Shown here: positions 17,945-26,319 of the stretch, piece after piece | Position numbering within the stretch: the first letter of the stretch is position 1 | How the letters are laid out: each line of letters starts with the position of its first letter | Assembly: GCF_000719345.1 (NCBI RefSeq) | Contig: NZ_JOFX01000027.1 | Coordinates: 1-64,000 of the forward strand | Length of the DNA: 64,000 nucleotides | From: Streptomyces sp. NRRL F-2664 | GTDB taxonomy: Bacteria; Actinomycetota; Actinomycetes; Streptomycetales; Streptomycetaceae | Direction of reading: 5' to 3' | The notes under the pieces: model-generated | What the model was told of the DNA's origin: nothing | The model's input: the letters and a program-made list of their open reading frames with translations, nothing else | Databases searched by the model: none | Translations under genes and position numbers: made by a program

Positions 17945-18634
17945 GTGAGCCGCAGCCTTCGACGCGGCGCCCTCGCCGCCACCGCCGTCGTGTTCTCGAT
18001 CGCCTCGCTGGCCGCATGCGGTGCGGGCAACGACGCGCAGTCCCTCCAGATCAAGCCGGACAACGCCGCCGTCACCAAGGGCGACATCCAGATCCAGAAC
18101 GCTCTGGTGATCACCCAGGGCGAGAAGGACAAGAAGGGCCCGGCCGTCGTCACGGCGACCATCTTCAACAACGGCACCAAGGCGGAGACGCTTGACGGCA
18201 TCACCCTTGCGGATGGCAAGGGCAAGGTCGTGCTGAAGCCGGCCGGCGGCGCCGGCAAGATCACCGTGCCGGCCGGCGGCTCCGTCGTCATCGGCGGCAA
18301 GGACAATGCCTCCGCCGTGATCGAGAACGGCTCCGAGGCCGCCAAGAACGGCGACCAGCAGGCGGTCGTCTTCCAGCTGAGCAGCACGGGCGGCGTCGAG
18401 CTGGGCGCCTTCGTCGTCCCGGCCACCGGCATGTACGCGGGCTTCGGCCCGTCCGGGGCCCCGGCCGCCAGCCCGTCCGGCAGCCCCGCCACGGGTGCCT
18501 CCCCGTCCGGCAGCCCCTCGGGCACGCCGTCCGGTTCCCCCTCGGGCGCGACCACCGTCGCGCCGTCCGGTTCCGCGGCGGGCACCGCGGGCGCTTCGCC
18601 GTCGGGCTCGGCCTCGCACGCCGCCGGTCACTGA
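17945..18634 (+). CDS. Secreted lipoprotein (DUF461-like), Ser/Pro/Gly-rich tail
   Basis: This is a 229-aa exported lipoprotein. The signal peptide (1-about 26) ends in the lipobox SLAACG, so the mature protein is anchored through Cys. Residues about 30-160 form a beta-rich domain with alternating strands (VVTATIFNNGTKAETLDGI; GKITVPAGGSVVIGG), resembling the copper-chaperone-like PCu(A)C/DUF461 fold. The metal-binding Met/His residues of PCu(A)C are not obvious. The last 70 residues are PSGSPSG-type repeats typical of cell-wall spacers. GTG at 17945 is favoured because it gives a proper signal peptide. The gene is convergent with phoP, with a strong terminator between. Confidence 0.82.
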   Translation: MSRSLRRGALAATAVVFSIASLAACGAGNDAQSLQIKPDNAAVTKGDIQIQNALVITQGEKDKKGPAVVTATIFNNGTKAETLDGITLADGKGKVVLKPAGGAGKITVPAGGSVVIGGKDNASAVIENGSEAAKNGDQQAVVFQLSSTGGVELGAFVVPATGMYAGFGPSGAPAASPSGSPATGASPSGSPSGTPSGSPSGATTVAPSGSAAGTAGASPSGSASHAAGH

Positions 18635-18668
18635 CCCCCGGAACGGCGCGACTGCGTACGCATACGGA

Positions 18669-18704
18669 AAGGGCCCCCGTCCGCACCGGCGGACGGGGGC
18701 CCTT
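18669..18704. terminator. Strong bidirectional terminator between lipoprotein gene and phoP
   Basis: A perfect 15-bp stem (AAGGGCCCCCGTCCG / CGGACGGGGGCCCTT) with a 6-nt loop has T or A tracts on both sides. It lies between convergent genes. Confidence 0.92.
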
Positions 18705-18755
18705 CGCCGTGCCGTCGCACGACACGGGTCGTACCGGGAGCGCCCGGCGGGCGTT

Positions 18756-19436
18756 CTACGGCTCGAACTTGTAGCCCAGGCCGCGGACCGTGACCAGGTA
18801 GCGCGGCGCGCCCGGGTCGGGCTCGATCTTGGCCCGCAGGCGCTTGACGTGGACGTCGAGGGTCTTGGTGTCGCCGACGTAGTCCGCGCCCCACACCCGG
18901 TCGATCAGCTGCATGCGGGTCAGCACGCGGCCCGCGTTGCGCAGCAGCATCTCCAGCAGGTCGAACTCCTTCAGCGGGAGGTCCACCTTGCCGCCGGCGA
19001 CGGTGACCACGTGGCGGTCGACGTCCATCCGTACGGGGCCCGCCTCCAGGGCCGCGGGGGTGACCTCCTCCGGCTCGCCGCGGCGGCGCAGGACCGCGCG
19101 GATGCGGGCGACCAGCTCCCGCGAGGAGAAGGGCTTGGTGACGTAGTCGTCCGCTCCTATCTCCAGCCCGACGACCTTGTCGATCTCGCTGTCCTTGGCG
19201 GTCACCATGATCACGGGAACGTTCGAGCGCCCGCGCAGCTGCCGGCAGACCTCGGTGCCGGGCAGACCGGGCAGCATCAGGTCGAGGAGGACGAGGTCGG
19301 CGCCGTTGCGCTCGAACTCGTCGAGCCCGTCGGGGCCGGTCGCCGCGACGGCGACCTCGAAGCCCTCCTTGCGGAGCATGTAGGACAGGGCGTCGCTGAA
19401 GGATTCCTCATCCTCGACGACGAGCACTCGGGTCAC
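18756..19436 (-). CDS. phoP: Phosphate response regulator PhoP
   Basis: This 226-aa OmpR-type activator and repressor of the Pho regulon is phosphorylated by PhoR under phosphate limitation. In Streptomyces it also influences antibiotic production and nitrogen genes. The receiver (1-about 120) has acidic residues EDE at 8-10, phospho-acceptor Asp52 in LVLLDLMLP, a conserved Thr in IMVTAKD and Lys in DDYVTKPF. The winged-helix domain (about 130-226) contains DLPLKEFDLLEMLLRN and the recognition segment TKTLDVHVKRLRAKIE. GTG at 19436 follows GGAGGTCCTTCC. It lies 41 bases downstream of phoR and is probably co-transcribed with it. Confidence 0.97.
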   Translation of the reverse strand: MTRVLVVEDEESFSDALSYMLRKEGFEVAVAATGPDGLDEFERNGADLVLLDLMLPGLPGTEVCRQLRGRSNVPVIMVTAKDSEIDKVVGLEIGADDYVTKPFSSRELVARIRAVLRRRGEPEEVTPAALEAGPVRMDVDRHVVTVAGGKVDLPLKEFDLLEMLLRNAGRVLTRMQLIDRVWGADYVGDTKTLDVHVKRLRAKIEPDPGAPRYLVTVRGLGYKFEP

Positions 19437-19477
19437 GGAAGGACCTCCGGGGCAGGGATGGCTGGAGCGGTTCTGGT

Positions 19478-20671
19478 TCAGGCTGGGGTCGGGTGGGTGC
19501 GGGGCGCCGGTGCCGAGGCGGCCGCTTCGGGGAGCCGCAGGGTGAAGGTGGAGCCCTGGCCCTCCGAGCTCCACACCGACACCTCCCCGCCGTGCGAAGC
19601 GGCCACGTGCTTCACGATCGCAAGGCCCAGGCCGGTGCCTCCCGTCGCGCGGGAGCGGGCCGGGTCCACGCGGTAGAAGCGCTCGAAGATGCGCTCGCGG
19701 TCCTTCTCCGGGATGCCGATGCCCTGGTCGGTCACGGCGATCTCGATCAGGTCTCCCCCGGGAGCCGTCACCCTGCGTCCGGCGATGCCGACGCGGGTGC
19801 GGGCGGGGCTGTAGTTGACGGCGTTCTCGACGAGGTTCCCGAGGGCGGCCGCCAGCTGCCCCCGGTTGCCCCACACCCGCAGGTCGGCGGTGCCGCCGGC
19901 GGCCATGGTGATCTGCTTGGAGGACGCGGTGTGGCGGCAGCGGTCGATGGCCTCGGCGACGAGGGTGTCCACGCGGACGGGCTCGGCGTCCTCCAGCGGG
20001 TCGTCGTTCTGCACCCGGGAGAGGTCGATGAGCTCCTGCACGAGGTTGATCAGCCGGGTCGACTCGATCTGCATGCGCCCGGCGAAGCGGCTGACCGCCT
20101 CGGGGTCGTCCGCGGCGTCCATGACGGCCTCGGACAGCAGGGAGATCGCCCCGACCGGGGTCTTCAGCTCGTGGGACACGTTGGCCACGAAGTCGCGGCG
20201 GACGGCCTCGATGCGGCGTGCCTCGGTGAGGTCCTCGACCAGGAGCAGCACCAGGCGGGAGCCGAGCGGGGCGACACGCGCCGAGACGGCGAGGGCCTCG
20301 CCCCGGCCGGTGCCGCGGCGCGGCAGGTCCAGCTCGACCTGGCGTATCTCCCCGTCGCGGCGGGTGTCGCGGGCCATGTGGAGCATGGGCTCGACGGCCA
20401 GCTTGCCGCCGCGGACGAGCCCGAGGGCGTAGGCGGCGGAGGAGGCCTTGACCACGGCGTCGCCCTCGTCGAGGACGACGGCGGAGGAGCGGAGCACGGA
20501 CAGGACGGTGTCCACGCCGGGTGGCAGCACCGCGTTGATGTCGGGGCGCATGGAGCTCCGCGTGGGGCGGGCCAGGTCGCGCTCGCTCCAGCGGAACGCC
20601 AGCATCGCGATGACGCCGGTGCACAGACCGGCGATCGCTGCAGCTGCGGCGACCGCCGCGTTCACGTCCAT
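19478..20671 (-). CDS. phoR: Phosphate sensor histidine kinase PhoR
   Basis: This 397-aa membrane kinase phosphorylates PhoP when phosphate is low. There is only one clear N-terminal transmembrane helix (about 5-26) with no large extracytoplasmic domain, as is usual for actinobacterial PhoR. A PAS-like region (about 60-150) follows. The dimerisation helix has His167 in FVANVSHELKTPVGA. The HATPase domain has N-box LGNLVENAVNYSP, G1 DQGIGIPEKD and G2 TGGTGLGLAI. The ATG at 20671 is 6 bases after a TAACCT -10 box, predicting a leaderless phoR-phoP mRNA. A PHO box lies in the shared intergenic region, consistent with autoregulation. Confidence 0.96.
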   Translation of the reverse strand: MDVNAAVAAAAAIAGLCTGVIAMLAFRWSERDLARPTRSSMRPDINAVLPPGVDTVLSVLRSSAVVLDEGDAVVKASSAAYALGLVRGGKLAVEPMLHMARDTRRDGEIRQVELDLPRRGTGRGEALAVSARVAPLGSRLVLLLVEDLTEARRIEAVRRDFVANVSHELKTPVGAISLLSEAVMDAADDPEAVSRFAGRMQIESTRLINLVQELIDLSRVQNDDPLEDAEPVRVDTLVAEAIDRCRHTASSKQITMAAGGTADLRVWGNRGQLAAALGNLVENAVNYSPARTRVGIAGRRVTAPGGDLIEIAVTDQGIGIPEKDRERIFERFYRVDPARSRATGGTGLGLAIVKHVAASHGGEVSVWSSEGQGSTFTLRLPEAAASAPAPRTHPTPA

Positions 20672-20677
20672 GCATCC

Positions 20678-20683
20678 AGGTTA
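20678..20683 (-). promoter_or_regulatory. -10 element TAACCT of phoR, probable leaderless start
   Basis: On the minus strand TAACCT ends 6 bases before the phoR ATG, with no ribosome site. Confidence 0.5.
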
Positions 20684-20744
20684 AGCAGGCACGACGACAC
20701 TTCCACAGCCGTTCGGGTGGCACCTCGAACAGTCGTCGCCCAGA

Positions 20745-20777
20745 GTTCACCCTGGGGACGGGGTTGATTCACTTGTG
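20745..20777 (+). promoter_or_regulatory. PHO box in the phoR-phoU intergenic region
   Basis: GTTCACCCTGG (20745-20755) and ATTCACTTGTG (20767-20777) are exactly 22 bases apart, two turns of the 11-nt direct-repeat unit (consensus GTTCACC plus four) bound by Streptomyces PhoP. A degenerate unit lies between. The position fits control of both phoU and phoRP. Confidence 0.8.
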
Positions 20778-20895
20778 GTGCCGGAGTCGGACGCGTTGGC
20801 GGCCCACCGTGTCACCGTGGGGCGCAGGCGACCCCCCGGCCCGCCCCGGGCAGCACCGCAGTCAGCAGTAGAAGGTCGAGAGAGGGACACGAGAC

Positions 20896-21573
20896 ATGCG
20901 CGACGCGTACCACGAGGAACTGGACTCGATCGGAGAGAGCCTGGTCGAGATGGCCCGGCTCGTCGGTTCCGCGATCGGGCGGGCCACGACGTCCATGCTC
21001 GATGCCGACCTCAAGCTCGCCGAGAGCGTCATCGCCGCCGACCAGAAGGTCGACGACCTCCAGCACGACCTGGAGGCGCGCGCCATCGCGCTGCTGGCCC
21101 GCCAGCAGCCGGTCGCCACCGACCTGCGGATCGTCGTGACGTCGCTGCGCATGAGCGCCGACCTGGAGCGCAGCGGCGACCTGGCCCAGCACGTGGCGAA
21201 GCTCGCCCGGCTGCGCTTCCCGGACCGTGCCGTGCCGCGGGACCTGCACGCCACGATCCTGGAGATGGGGCAGCTGGCGCAGCGCCTGATGGCGAAGGCG
21301 GCCGAGGTCATCATCACGAAGGACGTGGACCTGGCGCTCCAGCTGGAGCAGGACGACGACGAGATGGACCAGCTGCACCGCACACTGTTCCAGCACCTGA
21401 TGGACGACCGCTGGAAGCACGGCATCGAGACGGCGGTGGACGTGACGCTGCTCGGCCGCTACTACGAGCGCTTCGCGGACCACGCGGTGTCGGTGGCCAA
21501 GCGCGTGGTCTACCTGGTGACGGGTGAGCACGCGGACGAGCTGCAGCATCCGACCCCGATCGAGGGCGCCTGA
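20896..21573 (+). CDS. phoU: PhoU phosphate-signalling modulator
   Basis: This 225-aa cytosolic protein made of two three-helix PhoU repeats links the Pst transporter to PhoR and dampens the Pho response in phosphate excess. Both repeats carry the acidic metal-binding motif: ADQKVDDLQHDLEARAIAL near residue 50 and QDDDEMDQLHRTLFQHL near 155, each of the E/DxxxD type. It starts MRDAYHEELDSI, as expected for the family, behind AGAGAGGGACACGAGAC. It is divergent from phoRP across the PHO box. In this genome it is not attached to pst, since pstS lies 42 kb away in the window. Confidence 0.95.
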   Translation: MRDAYHEELDSIGESLVEMARLVGSAIGRATTSMLDADLKLAESVIAADQKVDDLQHDLEARAIALLARQQPVATDLRIVVTSLRMSADLERSGDLAQHVAKLARLRFPDRAVPRDLHATILEMGQLAQRLMAKAAEVIITKDVDLALQLEQDDDEMDQLHRTLFQHLMDDRWKHGIETAVDVTLLGRYYERFADHAVSVAKRVVYLVTGEHADELQHPTPIEGA

Positions 21574-21740
21574 CGCAGCCGGGCGGGCAGGCCGTACGGC
21601 GGGCAGGACGCCGTAGGGCGGGCCGTGGCGAGCTTCCGTGCGCCGTTGACGCGCCGGTGGAGCTGGGCATGAATGAGGGCGAGGCGGCCGTCGCACGAAG
21701 CCCCGTACGCCGCGGGGCACCGCCTCGCCGAGGAGGAACC

Positions 21741-21890
21741 ATGCCCGATTCCCCCGTCCCCATCACCCCGGAGCAGGAGCAGCCGCAGAAGCCCGAGCCG
21801 CTGCGGCTTCCGCTGCTCGCGGCCTGCGGCTGCGGCTCCGGCTGCGGTTGCGGCTGCCAGTCCGGTGCCCCCTGCCAGTGCGGAGGCTGA
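21741..21890 (+). CDS. Small Cys-rich peptide, metallothionein-like
   Basis: This is a 49-aa peptide with a strong ribosome site (GAGGAGGAACC) directly before the ATG. The first 28 residues are acidic and Pro-rich (PEQEQPQKPEPLRLPLLAA). The last 21 contain seven cysteines as C-x-C-x3-C-x-C-x-C and then C-x-C (CGCGSGCGCGC, CQCGG). The Cys-x-Cys density suggests metal binding, as in metallothioneins, but there is no recognised family match and no His. It could instead be a modified peptide precursor. It lies between phoU and a terminator, possibly transcribed with phoU. Confidence 0.8.
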   Translation: MPDSPVPITPEQEQPQKPEPLRLPLLAACGCGSGCGCGCQSGAPCQCGG

Positions 21891-21930
21891 CCGGGTCCAC
21901 CCGGCTCGGCACCGCACCCGGTACGACGAG

Positions 21931-21969
21931 AGGCCCCCTGCCCGCGGACAGCCCGCCGGCGGGGGGCCT
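21931..21969 (+). terminator. Terminator after the Cys-rich peptide gene
   Basis: The arms AGGCCCC (21931-21937) and GGGGCCT (21963-21969) pair around a GC-rich loop and are followed by TTTG. The hairpin may also serve the convergent TetR gene. Confidence 0.7.
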
Positions 21970-22023
21970 TTGTCGGTCCCCGTCCCCCGGCGCCCCGGCG
22001 TCGGTGCGCCACGGCCGCTGCTC

Positions 22024-22584
22024 CTACCGCAGGAGCCAGTTCCGGGTCAGCTGCATGACCTCCGCGCGGCTGCGGCCGCCGTGGTCGGCGGCGATGAAGT
22101 GGGAGCCGATCCGCAGGGAGAAGGTGATCAGGGACCGGACCTCGACGTCGTCCTCGTCCTCGCAGAAGGCGCGGTACAGGGAGCGCAGGTACTCCATGCG
22201 CCGGCTGTCCGCACGGCGCAGCCGCTCGGCGACGGCCTCGTCGCGCCGGGCCCAGTCGCGGATCGCGAGGTCCGCGTCGACGCCGACCACGGGCCCCTCC
22301 TCGTACGAGGCGACGATCGTGAACAGCCGGTCCAGCCGGGCCCGGGCGTCTCCTCCGCCGCTCTCCACGAGTTCGATCACCGCCTCGCTGACCTCGCGTT
22401 CCCACGTGTCGAGCATCTCGGCGAGCAGCGCGGCCCGGCTGCCGAAGTAGCCGTAGAAGCCGCCTTTGCTGACGCCGAGCGCCTGCGCCAGGGACTCGAC
22501 GCGCACGGCGTCCGGCCCCCCGGCGGCCAGGGCCCGCAGCCCCTCCTCGATCCATTTGCCGCGCGGGGTGCGGGTCGCGCCCAT
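22024..22584 (-). CDS. TetR-family repressor of the adjacent DUF2867 gene
   Basis: This 186-aa TetR regulator has its helix-turn-helix at about residues 12-58 (EGLRALAAGG; VRVESLAQALGVSKGGFYGYFGSRAALL). The C-terminal ligand domain is helical and ends ...VMQLTRNWLLR. GAGGAGGACGCACC precedes the ATG. It is divergent from a DUF2867 gene. Two near-perfect palindromes sharing the half-site TATACGG lie between them, so autorepression and control of the neighbour are very likely. The inducer is unknown. Confidence 0.93.
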   Translation of the reverse strand: MGATRTPRGKWIEEGLRALAAGGPDAVRVESLAQALGVSKGGFYGYFGSRAALLAEMLDTWEREVSEAVIELVESGGGDARARLDRLFTIVASYEEGPVVGVDADLAIRDWARRDEAVAERLRRADSRRMEYLRSLYRAFCEDEDDVEVRSLITFSLRIGSHFIAADHGGRSRAEVMQLTRNWLLR

Positions 22585-22623
22585 GGTGCGTCCTCCTCGT
22601 AGGGACCATTTCCGACCCCCTTA

Positions 22624-22639
22624 TATACGGTGCCGTATA
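22624..22639. promoter_or_regulatory. TetR operator 1 (TATACGG-TG-CCGTATA)
   Basis: This is a perfect inverted repeat with 7-bp arms and a 2-bp centre, in the tetR-DUF2867 intergenic region. Its centre is 36 bp from the second operator. Confidence 0.75.
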
Positions 22640-22658
22640 GAAGGGTACTAGCCTCGAT

Positions 22659-22676
22659 CTATACGGCATCGTATAG
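22659..22676. promoter_or_regulatory. TetR operator 2 (CTATACG-GCAT-CGTATAG)
   Basis: This inverted repeat has 7-bp arms and shares the same half-site as operator 1. It ends 15 bases before the ATG of the DUF2867 gene and would block its promoter or start. Confidence 0.75.
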
Positions 22677-22691
22677 ATAGGGGCACGCCTC

Positions 22692-23276
22692 ATGAGACTC
22701 CCCAGCACCGCTCACACCTCCCGTCCCTGGCGCATCCACGAGATCGCGCCGGACTTCCGGGTCGAAGACGTGTGGGCCCTACCGACGCCCGGCGGGCCGG
22801 ACGACCTCGCGCGGCTGGTCCGTCAGTTCGCCAGGGGCTCCGGCGACCCCGTCCCCTCCCCCGTGGGGCGGGCTCTCTTCGCGATCCGCTGGAAGCTCGG
22901 GGCACTGCTCGGCTGGGACAAGCCCGCCGACGGCCTCCGCTCGCGGGTGCCGACCCTCCGTGACCGGCTGCCGGCGGACCTCCGCGACGGCGAGCGCGGG
23001 CCGGACCTCACCGCCGCCCCGTTCACGTCCGTCTACCAGACGCACGACGAGTGGGCGGCGGAGATGGCCAACAAGACCATGCACGGCGTGATGCACATCG
23101 GCTGGGTCCCGGACGGCAACGGCGGCCACCGCGGCCAGATGGCCGTCCTGGTCAAGCCGAACGGCCTGCTGGGCGCCGCCTACATGCTGGCCATCAAGCC
23201 CTTCCGGTACGCGGGCGTCTACCCGGCGCTGCTCCGCTCCATCGGCAACGAGTGGCGCGCGAACACCGCCCGATGA
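22692..23276 (+). CDS. DUF2867-family protein
   Basis: The product (194 aa) matches my memory of the DUF2867 family, which has a lipocalin- or START-like fold: a PWRIHEIAPDFRVEDVWALP start, a central MANKTMHGVMHIGW strand pair, and a C-terminal MLAIKPFRYAGVYPALLRSI. There is no signal peptide. These proteins often sit beside TetR regulators or SDR oxidoreductases; no catalytic residues are established. Two operators between it and the divergent tetR indicate tight repression. The start is the first ATG after operator 2. The ribosome site is weak. Confidence 0.85.
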   Translation: MRLPSTAHTSRPWRIHEIAPDFRVEDVWALPTPGGPDDLARLVRQFARGSGDPVPSPVGRALFAIRWKLGALLGWDKPADGLRSRVPTLRDRLPADLRDGERGPDLTAAPFTSVYQTHDEWAAEMANKTMHGVMHIGWVPDGNGGHRGQMAVLVKPNGLLGAAYMLAIKPFRYAGVYPALLRSIGNEWRANTAR

Positions 23277-23357
23277 CCTCCGCCGGCTACCGGTTGCCGT
23301 GATGGCCGAAGACGTCGACGACCAGTCGGCGCTGTCGCGGCCCCGGGACGCACGGAA

Positions 23358-23396
23358 AAGCCCCCGACCCGCAGCACATGTGCAGGTCGGGGGCTT
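23358..23396. terminator. Strong terminator between DUF2867 gene and gpmA
   Basis: A perfect 12-bp stem (AAGCCCCCGACC / GGTCGGGGGCTT) with a 15-nt loop lies between convergent genes. Confidence 0.9.
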
Positions 23397-23410
23397 GCTC
23401 GCGCTGTTCG

Positions 23411-24169
23411 TTACTTCTTGCCCTGGTTCTTGACGGCCTCGATGGCGGCCGCGGCGGCGGCCGGGTCCAGGTAGGTGCCGCCCGGGTTGAGGGGCTTGAA
23501 GTCGGCGTCCAGCTCGTAGACGAGCGGGATGCCGGTCGGGATGTTCAGGCCCGTGATGTCCTCGTCCGAGATGCTGTCCAGGTGCTTGACCAGGCCGCGC
23601 AGCGAGTTGCCGTGCGCGGCGACCAGGACCGTGCGGCCCGCCAGCAGGTCCGGGACGATGCCGTCGTACCAGTACGGCAGCATGCGCTCGACGACGTCCT
23701 TGAGGCACTCGGTGCGCGGACGCAGCTCGTTCGGGATCGACGCGTACCGCGCGTCCTCGGACTGCGAGAACTCCGTACCGTCCTCCAGCACCGGCGGCGG
23801 GGTGTCGTAGGAGCGGCGCCACAGCATGAACTGCTCCTCGCCGAACTCCGCGAGGGTCTGCGCCTTGTCCTTGCCCTGCAGCGCGCCGTAGTGGCGCTCG
23901 TTCAGGCGCCAGGAGCGGTGCACCGGGATCCAGTGGCGGTCCGCCGCCTCCAGGGCGAGCTGCGCGGTGCGGATGGCGCGCTTCTGGAGGGAGGTGTGCA
24001 GAACGTCGGGCAGCAGGCCGGCGTCCTTCAGCAGCTCACCGCCCCGGACCGCCTCCTTCTCGCCCTTCTCGGTGAGGTTGACGTCCACCCAGCCGGTGAA
24101 CAGGTTCTTCGCGTTCCATTCGCTCTCGCCGTGGCGGAGGAGGATCAGCTTGTACGGTGCGTCGGCCAT
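23411..24169 (-). CDS. gpmA: 2,3-bisphosphoglycerate-dependent phosphoglycerate mutase
   Basis: This 252-aa glycolytic enzyme interconverts 3- and 2-phosphoglycerate. The phosphohistidine loop is [32 protein letters not shown] carries the acid/base Glu and substrate contacts, and the second catalytic His is in [15 protein letters not shown]. The length and C-terminal tail ([12 protein letters not shown]) are normal for the dPGM family. ATG at 24169 is 7 bases from a TAGGCT -10 box and has no ribosome site, so it is probably leaderless. An open frame continues 25 codons upstream but would cross the promoter. Confidence 0.96.
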   Translation of the reverse strand: MADAPYKLILLRHGESEWNAKNLFTGWVDVNLTEKGEKEAVRGGELLKDAGLLPDVLHTSLQKRAIRTAQLALEAADRHWIPVHRSWRLNERHYGALQGKDKAQTLAEFGEEQFMLWRRSYDTPPPVLEDGTEFSQSEDARYASIPNELRPRTECLKDVVERMLPYWYDGIVPDLLAGRTVLVAAHGNSLRGLVKHLDSISDEDITGLNIPTGIPLVYELDADFKPLNPGGTYLDPAAAAAAIEAVKNQGKK

Positions 24170-24176
24170 GCGTACG

Positions 24177-24182
24177 AGCCTA
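24177..24182 (-). promoter_or_regulatory. -10 element TAGGCT of gpmA, probable leaderless start
   Basis: On the minus strand TAGGCT ends 7 bases before the gpmA ATG. Confidence 0.55.
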
Positions 24183-24297
24183 ATGGACGCGCCAGGGTGT
24201 CGATTGACGGCTCGGGTCAATTGGGTGGCGCCCGGAGCCCCCACCCTCGTAACGTGCCCACCGGCATGGCGACGCTTACACCTCGGGGGGATTCCGT

Positions 24298-25761
24298 ATG
24301 TCCGCTGCCAGTCTGAGACGGGCCGCCCGGGAGAGCGTCTCGGGGCTGCCCCCGGCGTTCTGGTGGCTGTGGACGAGCACGCTCGTGAACCGCCTCGGGG
24401 CCTTCGTCGCCACCTTCATGACCTTGTACCTGACGCTGGACCGGGGCTACTCCGCCTCCTTCGCGGGCCTCGTCGTCGCCCTCCACGGGCTGGGCGGCGT
24501 GGTGTCCTCGCTGGTCGCGGGTGTGATGACCGACCGGCTGGGGCGGCGCCCCACCCTGCTGGCCGCCCAGGCCTCGACCGCCTTGTCGGTGGCGCTGCTG
24601 GGCTTCATGCAGCACCCGGCGGCCATTGCGGCGGTGGCGCTGCTGGTCGGCACGACCTCGAACGCCTCCCGCCCGGCGGTCGCCGCGATGATGGCGGACA
24701 TCGTCCGCCCCGAGGACCGCGTACGGGCCTTCGCGCTCAACTACTGGGCCATCAACCTCGGCTTCGCCGTGAGCGCCACCGCCGCGGGCCTGATCGCCGA
24801 GTACAGCTACCTGGCCGGATTCCTCGGCGAGGCGGCCCTCACGCTGGTGTGCGCGGTGCTGGTGTACGTCAAGCTGCCCGAGTCCCGGCCGGAGGGCGGC
24901 GGGCCGGGCGCATCGGGCACCGCGGGTGCCACTGCCGCGTCCGGTGCGGGGGCGGCGGTCGGGCTCGGGACCGTGCTGCGCGACGGGCGGTTCATGGGCG
25001 TGGTCGGACTGTCGTTCCTGATCTCGCTGATCTTCACGCAGGGGTCGGTCGGCCTGCCGGTCGCAATGGGCGCCGCCGGGTTCTCGCCCGGGGACTACGG
25101 GCTGGTCATCGCCGTGAACGGGCTGCTGATCGTGGTGCTGCAGATCCCCGTCACCCGTTTCATCGAACACCGCGACCCGCAGAAGCTGCTGGTCGTCTCG
25201 GCACTGCTGGCCGGTTACGGCTTCGCGCTGACGGCCTTCGCCGGGCCGGTGTGGGCGTACGCGCTGACGGTGTGCGTGTGGACGCTCGCCGAGATCGTGA
25301 ACTCGCCGACACAGATGACCCTGGTCGTACGGCTCTCGCCGGTGCACGGGCGCGGGCGCTACCAGGGCGTCTACTCGATGTCCTGGGCGGTGGCCGCGCT
25401 GGTGGCGCCGCTGATGGCGGGCTTCGTGATCGACCGCTGGGGCGCCGGCTGGCTGTGGGCGGCCACGGGTGCGCTCGGCACGGTGGCGGCGGCCGGCTAC
25501 TGGCTGCTCATGCGGGACCTTGCATCGGGAGACCGGGGTACGGGCCCGGGCGCAGCCGGCGGTGGGAACACCGACCGGAAGGCGGCGCGAGAGCCGGCCG
25601 CCCACGAGCCGTCGGCGACTCCCGAGCCGTCGGCAGGATGCGAGGCGTCGGCGACTCCCGAGCCGTCGGCAGCACGCGAGCCCGCGGTCACCGCCCCGGC
25701 GGGCAGGGCCCCCGCGGCCGCCGGGCCGCTCCCCTGCGCGGACCCGGTGGGATCGGTCTGA
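24298..25761 (+). CDS. MFS transporter (drug-efflux type, DHA1-like)
   Basis: This 487-aa major-facilitator protein has about twelve predicted membrane helices between residues 20 and 415. The signature between helices 2 and 3 is [14 protein letters not shown] (G-x-x-x-D-R-x-G-R-R), and helix 4 starts [20 protein letters not shown] Gly/Ala/Pro-rich cytoplasmic loop separates the two halves (about 198-220). The last 60 residues are a hydrophilic tail with imprecise [10 protein letters not shown] repeats. It probably exports small hydrophobic compounds; the substrate is unknown. It is a single gene, divergent from gpmA. Confidence 0.9.
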   Translation: MSAASLRRAARESVSGLPPAFWWLWTSTLVNRLGAFVATFMTLYLTLDRGYSASFAGLVVALHGLGGVVSSLVAGVMTDRLGRRPTLLAAQASTALSVALLGFMQHPAAIAAVALLVGTTSNASRPAVAAMMADIVRPEDRVRAFALNYWAINLGFAVSATAAGLIAEYSYLAGFLGEAALTLVCAVLVYVKLPESRPEGGGPGASGTAGATAASGAGAAVGLGTVLRDGRFMGVVGLSFLISLIFTQGSVGLPVAMGAAGFSPGDYGLVIAVNGLLIVVLQIPVTRFIEHRDPQKLLVVSALLAGYGFALTAFAGPVWAYALTVCVWTLAEIVNSPTQMTLVVRLSPVHGRGRYQGVYSMSWAVAALVAPLMAGFVIDRWGAGWLWAATGALGTVAAAGYWLLMRDLASGDRGTGPGAAGGGNTDRKAAREPAAHEPSATPEPSAGCEASATPEPSAAREPAVTAPAGRAPAAAGPLPCADPVGSV

Positions 25762-25797
25762 GCGCGCCGCTCTCGGCCGGCGGCCCTCCCCGCGCCG

Positions 25798-26319
25798 TCA
25801 GTCGGACGGGTCGGCAGGGTCCTGCGCCGGCCCGTCCTGGGGGCGCGTCAGGTGCTTGAAGGCGTCGAGGTTGAAGGTCGGCTCACCGCGCGAGACCCGC
25901 CACTCGTACTCGCGCCGGATCGAGCTCGCGAAACCCAGCTCCAGCAGGGTGTTGAAGGAGCCGTCCGCCGCCTCCAGCACCGTGCCGAGCAGCCGGTCCA
26001 GCTCCTCCGGAGTGACGACCGACAGCGGCAGGCGGGCGGTGAGGTAGATGTCGCCGAGGCGGTCCACCGCGTACGCCATCCCGTACAGCTTGAGATTGCG
26101 CTCCAGCAGCCAGCGGTGGACGCCCGCCTCGTTCTCGTCGGGGTGGCGGATCACGAAGGCGTTGACCGACAGCGAGTGCCGGCCGACCCGGATCGAGCAG
26201 GTGGTGCTCAGCTTGCGCGTGCCGGGAAGCTGGACGACGTAGGTGCCCGGCTGGGGGCTCTCCCAGCTCAGTTCCGCTCCGGCGAGCGCGCTCTCGATGA
26301 TCTCGGCGGTGTCAGCCAT
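25798..26319 (-). CDS. YbjN-domain protein coupled to mshA
   Basis: This 173-aa cytosolic YbjN/T3SS-chaperone-like protein has the two halves typical of the family: an N-terminal [21 protein letters not shown] strand pair and a C-terminal [20 protein letters not shown] segment. YbjN proteins are linked to stress tolerance and protein interaction, without known catalysis. Its ATG overlaps the mshA stop (ATGGCTGA, an 8-base overlap), so it is translated from the same mRNA. This conserved pairing hints at a role near mycothiol synthesis, but that is inference. Confidence 0.9.
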   Translation of the reverse strand: MADTAEIIESALAGAELSWESPQPGTYVVQLPGTRKLSTTCSIRVGRHSLSVNAFVIRHPDENEAGVHRWLLERNLKLYGMAYAVDRLGDIYLTARLPLSVVTPEELDRLLGTVLEAADGSFNTLLELGFASSIRREYEWRVSRGEPTFNLDAFKHLTRPQDGPAQDPADPSD

